DNA of 6,706 nt. It comes from Candidatus Peregrinibacteria bacterium. GTDB taxonomy: Bacteria > Patescibacteriota > Gracilibacteria > UBA1369. The stretch spans positions 1 through 6,706 of the forward strand of contig WJLA01000045.1 of the NCBI GenBank assembly GCA_014728765.1. The letters are read 5' to 3'. Of this stretch, positions 1 through 6,209 are shown one piece after another. Each line of letters starts with the position of its first letter. Positions within the stretch are counted from its first letter, which is position 1. The notes below the pieces were generated by a model. That model had not been told where the DNA came from. It made no database searches and saw only the letters and a list, made by a program, of their open reading frames with translations. Made by a program: the position numbers and the translations under genes.

Positions 1-350
1 GTGCGGGTGTCCAATTTGAACAAATAATAAGTATATTTTTAGAAAACGCTTACAAATATACAAACAAAGGCGAAATAATAGTGAATGTGAAAATCAATGA
101 TAACTCGATGAAATGTTCTGTTACTGACACTGGAATTGGGATATCAAACAGACATAAAAATAAAATTTTTGATAGATTTACCAGATCAAAAAAGAACAAA
201 AAATCAGGATTGGGCATTGGCTTATATATTGCTAAAGAATTAACAATTAAGCTTAATGGAAATATCAAAGTGAAAGACAATCCTAAGCAAAAAGGCTCGG
301 TTTTCATAATTGAGCTCCCTGTTTATAAAAAAATTCCAAAATCGATATAA
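1..350 (+). CDS. Sensor histidine kinase, C-terminal ATP-binding domain (5' end outside window)
   Basis: This is the last 115 codons of a two-component sensor kinase. It is read in the frame starting at base 3, and no stop occurs upstream, so the gene enters from the left. The fragment is a HATPase_c (GHKL) domain. The N box is at fragment residues 6-20 (FEQIISIFLENAYKYT, with the Mg/ATP-binding Asn of NAxK at residue 15). The G1 box DTGIGI follows near bases 126-143, then the F box IFDRFTR, then the G2 box GLGIGLYIAKEL after a short Lys-rich ATP lid. A typical last strand (SVFIIELP) precedes the stop. In this family the domain binds ATP and phosphorylates a His in the upstream DHp domain. 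That domain and any sensor or membrane region are not in the window, so the signal cannot be inferred. The GTG at 81 is an internal Val codon, because the N box lies upstream of it. No response regulator follows; the next gene is convergent. Confidence 0.93.
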   Translation, partial: AGVQFEQIISIFLENAYKYTNKGEIIVNVKINDNSMKCSVTDTGIGISNRHKNKIFDRFTRSKKNKKSGLGIGLYIAKELTIKLNGNIKVKDNPKQKGSVFIIELPVYKKIPKSI

Positions 351-3300
351 TTAATCATATTTCTTTAACACTTCTTGCTGATAGTTTTTCAAATTCTTTT
401 TAATCTGATCAAAAAATTTATTTATTTCAAATTTATCTTTCAACTTTTTTTCATCGGAAAAATACCCTTCAAAATCAAATTTATTCCATAAATCTTGCAT
501 CAATTTATCTTGATCATTTTTGTTATTTAACTTTTCAAGATCACTTTCTTTATAAAAAATTTTATATTTCAAATCATTTTTTAGCAGATTTTTCAAAGAC
601 TGAATCGAAGATTTTTTAGCATCATCATATGAACCGAATATGGTAAACATAAACTTTCTTCCTTCAGACTTTATGCCTGTATAAGCATAAATACATTCTG
701 AAGAAAAAAGACTTGAACCTATTTCAAACTTTTCTAAAATTTTTGAAAAATAATTTAAAATATCATATCCCTTAACACCCCTTTCTTCAATTTCACGTCT
801 TAGTTTTTTCCATGAATTTTTAAGATACCATCTATCATAGTTTTCCTTTATTTCAGATATAGAATATCCTTCAGCTACCGGCTTTTCAAAATCATCATCA
901 GTAGAAACCAAAAGATAAGGATTAAATTTTTTATTTTCCGGCACAATCTTTTCAAGACTTTTGTCATTCAAATCATTGAGTTCATCAAAGTTTAGTACTA
1001 TTACCGGACCATCTGGATATTTATAATGTGAAAAATAATATCTTACCCTGTGTTTTTTTCCATTCAAAAAGACCTCATTGGGAAATCTTTTTTCAATTTT
1101 CTTTTTTTCTTGATTGGAAATAAAATCTTCAACTTCCATTCTCAACTTATCATCACCATACTTTTTAATATAATTATTCAATGTTTCTCTTGAATAAACT
1201 TTCATTTCCAGGCTCGAAAACCTGACAAAATACCAATCAAACAACCTCTGACTATCCAAATTATATTTTTCATTAGCAGTCATTGCGGCAAGCGATTTCA
1301 ACTCATAAACAACATCAGAATTATGTTTCAAAAAATCAAAGGACTTTTTAAATCTTCCCTTAACCATCCCCTCTCTTACAAAATAATCCAAAGCCATTCT
1401 AAACTCTTTTTCACCAACCGAAACACATTTTCTTTTTAATATTCTATGACCTTTAAAATTAACTTCTTCATCTCTTACGACCTCTCCTTTTTTGTTATCA
1501 AAATACACATTACTAACCTTATACTGACAAAGATGTGGAGAAACTTCTTCAAGCCAAACAGGATTAATCACTGTATTATTTCTGGCGTAAAGTCTTGAAG
1601 TATCAACAATTTCCGAAGACACAAACCATTTAGGTTTAACATAAAATAAGGCTGATCCAGGATGTATCATTATTCCATCGGACTTTCCGGAACGATACAC
1701 CCCCCTATCCCCTATTTGTTCACAAACATTCTGAATTAATCCCGCCGTTATTGACTTCAGTATACCTTCTAAATTATTCTCAATCGACATTTTCAAATCA
1801 GCTTCATCAACTCCCAAATATTTTTCAAACTCTTTACCTGCAAATGTTCTCAAAGTATCAATTAATTGATAATAGATTTGCTCAATTTCTTCCAGCACTA
1901 CAAAATTCAAATAATGACTTTGACAATATAACTCTCTTTCTTCCGGCTGTTGTATTAACCTAACCTTGTTCCAAACATGCAAAAGTGTAACCAAATCAGA
2001 AACATAATTAAGTTTCGCATTTTCATCCGAATAAACTTTCTTTTTAATTATCCTTTTGCCTTTTCGAATTTTTACAATTTTATATTTTTTAGAAATATGA
2101 CCGGACATTTTCTGAAAATATTGCTTGGCAGCATCTGCCTCTTCCTCCTCATCATTAGGTCTAACAAAAGGATCTTTCACTGACAAAGATGAAGCGATCA
2201 CCGCAACTTGCCTCACACAATCATATTTTTCCGCAGCCAAAAGCATCGCCGAAATCCTGGGCTCCAAAGGCAAATGAGCCATCTTTACTCCTAGCGGAGT
2301 CAATGAATTATTATTTTCCAGCGCTCCCAATTCATGCAAAACCTTAAAAGCATTCCTAAATGCATCTTTTTCGGGAGGATCAATAAAACTGAAATTATAG
2401 ACATCCGTTATCCCAATTAATATCATATGCAAAACAACAGATGCGAGATCAGATCTTCTAATCTCCGGAATAGTATACTTAATTCGCTCATTAAAATTTT
2501 CTTCGCTATAAAGTCTATAACACACACCGGGCTCTATCCTACCGGCCCTTCCAGCTCTTTGTATTGCTGAAGCCTGGGAAATGTTCCTTGTATCCAGACT
2601 TCCTATTCCTGTTCTGAAATCAAAATCTTTTAACTTTGCAAGTCCAGAATCAATTACATATTTCACACCCGGTACTGTCAAAGATGTTTCAGCAATATTG
2701 GTAGCCACAACCACGTTTATTCCATCATGATCAGCGAAAATTTGCTGTTGCTCATCCATAGTTAAACGACTATACAACGGTAAACAATTGACTCCTCTTA
2801 AACGCAAAAAGTCAATCGCACGAATCGTAGAAAATATTTCATATTCGCCCGGCATAAAAATCAATATATCTCCAGGACTCTCTCCTGCCACAATATTCTT
2901 AACCAATTCAGCAATTTGTTTATAAAAAGCATCAGCAGCTTCAGGCTCCAAATATTTCACCTCAACCGGATAGGTTCTACCTGAAACATTAATAATTGGT
3001 ATATTTTTTCCTGCATTCAACTCATAATAAAAATCCGCAAACTTTTGAGCATCCACAGTAGCAGATGTCACCAAAATCTTTAGCGGATTCATACCATTTT
3101 GTATTCTTCTATATTGAATATTTTTTAATAGACCCAACAAAAAATCTATATTTAAATTTCTTTCATGAGCTTCATCAACAAGTACGGCATCATAATTTGA
3201 TAGCAAATTATCACCTTTCATTTCTTGCAATAAAATTCCATCAGTACAAATCGTAATCAAAGTGCCTTTCATTGTTTCGTCATCGAATCTGATTTTATAT

Positions 3301-3584
3301 CCAACTTCTTGACCTAATTCCACATCAGTATCCTCTGCAATCCAATTTGCAATAGATGTAGCGGCAATTCTTCTCGGCTGAGTACATACAACTTTATAAT
3401 TCGAAAATTCCGGATCACTCCCATCTCTTTTCGCCAAAGCCTCAAGTATCATTTTGGGAATCTGAGTCGATTTCCCCGAACCGGTTTCACCGACCACAAC
3501 CACAACATCATTTTCTACAACCTCATTAACTATTTGCTCCTTGTAAGAAGAAATAGGCAAAACATCGCAATATCTGAATTTCAT
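351..3584 (-). CDS. hrpA: ATP-dependent DEAH-box RNA helicase, HrpA family
   Basis: This 1077-residue protein is a DEAH/RHA-type RNA helicase, expected to unwind or remodel RNA in the cytoplasm using NTP hydrolysis. Two RecA-like domains come first. Visible motifs are I GETGSGKST (32-40), Ia TQPRR (68-72), II DEAH (137-140), III SAT (174-176), IV near ILIFMPG (240-246), V ATNIAETSLTVPG (294-306) and VI QRAGRAGR (342-349). The HA2 winged-helix/ratchet region follows (about 380-590), then an OB-like segment (about 630-720, with SSEIVDTSRLYARN), then an HrpA-type C-terminal region (DUF3418-like, about 720-880). E. coli HrpA is about 1300 residues. This protein lacks that N-terminal leader, starting only 8 residues before the conserved LPIS segment, and after about residue 880 it becomes Lys-rich and hard to align. 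A basic insert sits at 492-520. The start ATG at 3584 gives an N-terminus fitting the fold, but no Shine-Dalgarno is visible. An ATG five bases upstream is out of frame. The gene appears monocistronic here. Family assignment is firm; the RNA target is unknown. Confidence 0.93.
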   Translation of the reverse strand: MKFRYCDVLPISSYKEQIVNEVVENDVVVVVGETGSGKSTQIPKMILEALAKRDGSDPEFSNYKVVCTQPRRIAATSIANWIAEDTDVELGQEVGYKIRFDDETMKGTLITICTDGILLQEMKGDNLLSNYDAVLVDEAHERNLNIDFLLGLLKNIQYRRIQNGMNPLKILVTSATVDAQKFADFYYELNAGKNIPIINVSGRTYPVEVKYLEPEAADAFYKQIAELVKNIVAGESPGDILIFMPGEYEIFSTIRAIDFLRLRGVNCLPLYSRLTMDEQQQIFADHDGINVVVATNIAETSLTVPGVKYVIDSGLAKLKDFDFRTGIGSLDTRNISQASAIQRAGRAGRIEPGVCYRLYSEENFNERIKYTIPEIRRSDLASVVLHMILIGITDVYNFSFIDPPEKDAFRNAFKVLHELGALENNNSLTPLGVKMAHLPLEPRISAMLLAAEKYDCVRQVAVIASSLSVKDPFVRPNDEEEEADAAKQYFQKMSGHISKKYKIVKIRKGKRIIKKKVYSDENAKLNYVSDLVTLLHVWNKVRLIQQPEERELYCQSHYLNFVVLEEIEQIYYQLIDTLRTFAGKEFEKYLGVDEADLKMSIENNLEGILKSITAGLIQNVCEQIGDRGVYRSGKSDGIMIHPGSALFYVKPKWFVSSEIVDTSRLYARNNTVINPVWLEEVSPHLCQYKVSNVYFDNKKGEVVRDEEVNFKGHRILKRKCVSVGEKEFRMALDYFVREGMVKGRFKKSFDFLKHNSDVVYELKSLAAMTANEKYNLDSQRLFDWYFVRFSSLEMKVYSRETLNNYIKKYGDDKLRMEVEDFISNQEKKKIEKRFPNEVFLNGKKHRVRYYFSHYKYPDGPVIVLNFDELNDLNDKSLEKIVPENKKFNPYLLVSTDDDFEKPVAEGYSISEIKENYDRWYLKNSWKKLRREIEERGVKGYDILNYFSKILEKFEIGSSLFSSECIYAYTGIKSEGRKFMFTIFGSYDDAKKSSIQSLKNLLKNDLKYKIFYKESDLEKLNNKNDQDKLMQDLWNKFDFEGYFSDEKKLKDKFEINKFFDQIKKNLKNYQQEVLKKYD

Positions 3585-3608
3585 TTCATTTTTTTATTTC
3601 GTCTTCAG

Positions 3609-3636
3609 AGTATCACACTTAAATTTAAATCGGCAA
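3609..3636 (-). promoter_or_regulatory. Candidate promoter for the hrpA-like gene
   Basis: Read on the minus strand, TTGCCG (3636-3631, four of six matches to TTGACA) is followed after 16 bases by GATACT (3614-3609, four of six matches to TATAAT). A TG one base upstream of that hexamer makes an extended -10. Transcription would start near 3602 and leave a leader of about 20 bases before the ATG at 3584. This is pattern matching in AT-rich DNA and untested. It is supported mainly by its position in a divergent intergenic region that must hold a promoter. Confidence 0.35.
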
Positions 3637-3653
3637 ATAATGATATAAATCAC

Positions 3654-3681
3654 TATTCAATCATAAAATCTTAGTTATAAT
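3654..3681 (+). promoter_or_regulatory. Candidate promoter for the hexokinase/trehalase operon
   Basis: A perfect -10 hexamer TATAAT lies at 3676-3681. A poor -35 candidate, TATTCA (3654-3659, three of six matches to TTGACA), sits 16 bases upstream. The start point would be near 3688, leaving only about 14 untranslated bases before the ATG at 3702, with no Shine-Dalgarno in them. The weak -35 would fit dependence on an activator, but that is inference. No promoter-like spacing exists between the downstream genes (a 9-base gap and a 4-base overlap), so this is the only visible promoter for all three. Confidence 0.45.
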
Positions 3682-3693
3682 GTTAATAACTGA
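3671..3693 (+). promoter_or_regulatory. Inverted repeat over the -10 box, possible operator
   Basis: TTAGTTAT (3671-3678) and ATAACTGA (3686-3693) are inverted copies matching at seven of eight positions, separated by seven bases. The left arm overlaps the candidate -10 box, and the right arm covers the predicted transcription start of the sugar operon. A repressor bound here would block RNA polymerase. No regulator gene is in the window. The arms are short and AT-rich, so a chance match is possible. Confidence 0.25.
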
Positions 3694-3701
3694 TATCTAT
3701 T

Positions 3702-5000
3702 ATGAACAACAAACAAAAAATACAAACAATTAGAGCTGATCTTTTGAAAAACGGCTTTTATAAACACTTAAACAATCAAGAGAAACTTTCTGAAAAATTT
3801 TTATGCGAATTTAATCTGGCCAGAGCAAAAGACAATCCGAGAAATATTCATTTTAATCATAGTTGGAAAGAAATTGACTCATATGGAGAGGACCGCATTT
3901 TACTATTGATTGAACTTGGCGGAACTTTCCTGAAGTTATTTAAAATTTCTGTAAAAAACAATAGAATTAATCTACTTAAATCAAAAAAAATCAATTTTTA
4001 CAGAAAAATCATTTATACCCCGGAAATACTTTTCTCTGACCTAAAGCTACGCTTGGATTTTTTTCTGAACCATCATGAACAACAAACAATTGAAAATTGC
4101 ATTTTCATTTTCACCTTTCCACTTAAGCAATATAAAAGAAAAGACGGTATAATAGATGGAATTTGTACTAATTTTGCCAAACAGCATCGTAGCAAAGGCA
4201 TAGTTGGCCTGGCTATAGGTGAAAACTTGCAAAAATATTTAAATCAAAACGGATATCCTTTACTCAAAATAGGTGTAACCAATGATTCACCACCCAGCTT
4301 ACTTGCGGCAAAAAAAATTGAAATTGAAAACAAAGAAGAGAACTTTGATGCAATAATAAATATTATAGTCGGCACAGGTTCAAATATCGCTGTCGGTTAT
4401 AACTTAAACAACAATTTTTTCATTTCAAACACGGAATTCGGTCTATTTACATCTTTTCCTCAATCGGTGTATGATAAAAGGATGGATAAAAAAACCACCA
4501 GCAAAGGAACCTATTTAACTGAAAAAATGTTTTCAGGTGCATGGAGAGATGAAGTATTTAAGGAAATTTTGAAAAGTTTAATCAAAAAAAAAGTGATCGA
4601 CAAAAAGCTTAAGCAAAAATACAAAATCAGCAAATTGGACTCCAAAGGCCTGGACGAACTTTTAGACAAAAGAATGATTAAAAGTCATGAACTGTATCCG
4701 CTTAAATTCATCTGGCAAGAAATTTCCAAAAGAGGCGGCTATATTTGCGGATTTGCATTAGCTAATATCATTCTGGAACTGCAAAAAGATAAACAAGACA
4801 TGAACTTTGGTATCATTGAAGTCGGCGGAGTTATCGAATTTTCCAAAAATTTTAATAACACTATGATACAAACAATGAATTTATTCATCGAGAAAAATTT
4901 TTGCTCTACCAATGCCCCTCGCAAAATCACAATCAGTTTATTTAATCCTAAGATGCAAACCATTTACGGATCAACAATTTTCGACGCCTTTTTACACTAA
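3702..5000 (+). CDS. Hexokinase-family sugar kinase (eukaryotic-type hexokinase fold)
   Basis: This 432-residue protein is predicted to phosphorylate glucose or a similar hexose with ATP. Its motifs follow hexokinase (PF00349/PF03727) order rather than ROK or bacterial Glk. Phosphate-1 is ELGGT (71-75, usually DLGGT, so Asp is replaced by Glu). The sugar-binding segment is FTFP (137-140, usually FSFP), followed by a Thr-Asn pair at 156-157 where hexokinases have Thr-Lys. The catalytic base is Asp195 in VTNDSPPS (VNDT in hexokinases). GTGSN is at 224-228, NTEFG at 243-247 (NTEWG) and EKMFSG at 274-279 (EKMxSG), the last two carrying glucose-contacting Glu residues. The adenosine region EVGGVIE (373-379) matches the VDGSLY segment only weakly. 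Length fits one hexokinase unit (about 450). No signal peptide or membrane segment is seen, so it is cytoplasmic. It is the first gene of the operon, with the glycosidase starting 9 bases after its stop. The ATG at 3702 has no Shine-Dalgarno. The substitutions at 71, 138 and 157 leave activity or sugar choice uncertain. Confidence 0.8.
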   Translation: MNNKQKIQTIRADLLKNGFYKHLNNQEKLSEKFLCEFNLARAKDNPRNIHFNHSWKEIDSYGEDRILLLIELGGTFLKLFKISVKNNRINLLKSKKINFYRKIIYTPEILFSDLKLRLDFFLNHHEQQTIENCIFIFTFPLKQYKRKDGIIDGICTNFAKQHRSKGIVGLAIGENLQKYLNQNGYPLLKIGVTNDSPPSLLAAKKIEIENKEENFDAIINIIVGTGSNIAVGYNLNNNFFISNTEFGLFTSFPQSVYDKRMDKKTTSKGTYLTEKMFSGAWRDEVFKEILKSLIKKKVIDKKLKQKYKISKLDSKGLDELLDKRMIKSHELYPLKFIWQEISKRGGYICGFALANIILELQKDKQDMNFGIIEVGGVIEFSKNFNNTMIQTMNLFIEKNFCSTNAPRKITISLFNPKMQTIYGSTIFDAFLH

Positions 5001-5009
5001 CCGATCAAT

Positions 5010-6209
5010 ATGACTAAAAAAATAAAAAAAGATAAATACTTAAGCTTCATCAATAAATACTGGGAAAAAGTAACTCAACATAAACCAGAAGATATAGAAA
5101 GAAATATCGGCCTACCATACCCTTTTGTTAGTCCGAACTGCGAAAAGTATACTGAATTATACTACTGGGACAGCTATTTTCATGTACTTGGATTACTTGA
5201 AGAAAAAAAAATCGAACTGGCAAAAAATATTGTTGACAATTTTATTCACTTAATAGACCGATTCGGAATTATCCCCAATGCAAATTCATATTATTTTCTA
5301 TCAAGATCACAACCTCCGTTCTTAAGCTCTATGGTACTTGCCGTTTATCACCACACAAAGGATAAAGAATGGCTTAAAAATGCATATGTTGTAGTTAGAA
5401 GAGAATATGAAGAAGTGTGGACGGCGAAAGGATGGAAAAATAATCGCAACGTTTACGAAGGATTAAGCAGATATTATGACATAAATGATATTCATTTTCT
5501 TGCAGAGTTAGAATCTGGGTGGGATTTAACATCAAGATATATGGGACGCTGTCTGGACATTTTACCTATCGATCTAAACTGCCTGTTATATAAATATGAG
5601 AAAGATCTTTCCAAGATCAGCAAAATCATTGAAAAAAGCAAAGAAGAAACCAAAAAATGGAATGAAAAAGCGGAACAAAGATCAAAAAGCATCAACAAAT
5701 TAATGTGGGATAGAAACCCCGGAGTATTTAGAGACTATGACTATGTAAACAGACAAAAAACACATGCATTGACACTGGCCATGTACTTTAGCATGTACAT
5801 GAAATTAGCTTCCAAAGAACAAGCAGAATTACTTGTGAAAAATTTGGAATTCTTCGAATATGACGGTGGACTGGTTACAACCAAGAGCAAATCCAACATC
5901 AAACGTGATCAATATTCTGCCGGCAAATCACACACTCAACAATGGGACTATCCTAACGGATGGGCGCCTTTGCATTTGATAGTGGTAGAAGGACTTCTAA
6001 ATTATGGATACAAAAAAGAAGCAAAAAGAATTATGGAAAAATGGATCGCAACATGCGAAAGAAGTTTTAATAAAATGGGTTTTTTCCTGGAAAAGTATAA
6101 TGTTGTTGACACTACAAAATGTGCCAAAGGTCATTATGACATTCAAGGTGGATTTGGCTGGACTAATGCTGTATATGTTATATTTAGAAATAAAATTAAA
6201 AAGATATGA
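5010..6209 (+). CDS. Compact GH37 trehalase-like glycoside hydrolase, cytoplasmic
   Basis: This 399-residue protein matches the (alpha/alpha)6-barrel core of GH37 trehalases, which hydrolyse trehalose to two glucoses with inversion. Landmarks are ELYYWDSY (49-56, end of trehalase signature 1), IPNANSYYFLSRSQPP (88-103), ESGWDLTSRY (168-177), QWDYPNGWAP (311-320, an exact fit to signature 2), LEKYNV (360-365) and GGFGWTN (380-386). By recalled alignment with E. coli TreA, the general acid is Asp172 (TreA D312) and the general base Glu361 (E496). It is about 150 residues shorter than TreA or TreF: the N-terminal extension is missing, as is the loop carrying TreA Arg277-Glu279. Lys46 replaces Arg152 and His375 replaces Glu511. 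About 13 extra residues precede signature 2 (around 295-308). There is no signal peptide, so it should act in the cytoplasm and feed the adjacent kinases. Its TGA stop overlaps the next gene's ATG. GH37 membership is firm; trehalose as substrate is likely but not certain. Confidence 0.88.
   Translation: MTKKIKKDKYLSFINKYWEKVTQHKPEDIERNIGLPYPFVSPNCEKYTELYYWDSYFHVLGLLEEKKIELAKNIVDNFIHLIDRFGIIPNANSYYFLSRSQPPFLSSMVLAVYHHTKDKEWLKNAYVVVRREYEEVWTAKGWKNNRNVYEGLSRYYDINDIHFLAELESGWDLTSRYMGRCLDILPIDLNCLLYKYEKDLSKISKIIEKSKEETKKWNEKAEQRSKSINKLMWDRNPGVFRDYDYVNRQKTHALTLAMYFSMYMKLASKEQAELLVKNLEFFEYDGGLVTTKSKSNIKRDQYSAGKSHTQQWDYPNGWAPLHLIVVEGLLNYGYKKEAKRIMEKWIATCERSFNKMGFFLEKYNVVDTTKCAKGHYDIQGGFGWTNAVYVIFRNKIKKI

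Noticed and set aside
50..307. Open frame on the minus strand opposite the histidine kinase fragment
   Set aside because: The plus frame has clear N, G1, F and G2 boxes. The minus frame yields only a hydrophobic low-complexity peptide.
339..365. Possible intrinsic terminator between the convergent genes
   Set aside because: The palindrome is almost entirely A/T with no stable GC stem and no proper T tract after it.
1751..3256. Several plus-strand open frames of 60-70 codons inside the helicase gene
   Set aside because: They lie opposite a well-conserved helicase, have no recognisable domains, and are expected by chance.
3585..3701. Riboswitch or small RNA in the divergent spacer
   Set aside because: The spacer is only 117 bases, AT-rich, without GC-paired stems, and the predicted leaders are too short.
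3702..4089. 15-base direct repeat ATGAACAACAAACAA at 3702-3716 and 4075-4089
   Set aside because: The two copies are read in different frames, the sequence is low-complexity and A/C-rich, and there is no further similarity around it. Chance is the simplest explanation.
4047..4963. Two short minus-strand frames within the hexokinase-like gene
   Set aside because: They are opposite conserved hexokinase motifs, with no supporting promoter or homology.
6207..6209. TGA read as glycine, as in some candidate-phylum bacteria, extending the trehalase
   Set aside because: No in-frame TGA occurs in any complete gene here, the trehalase fold ends just before it, and the overlapping ATG opens a clear paralogue of the first kinase.
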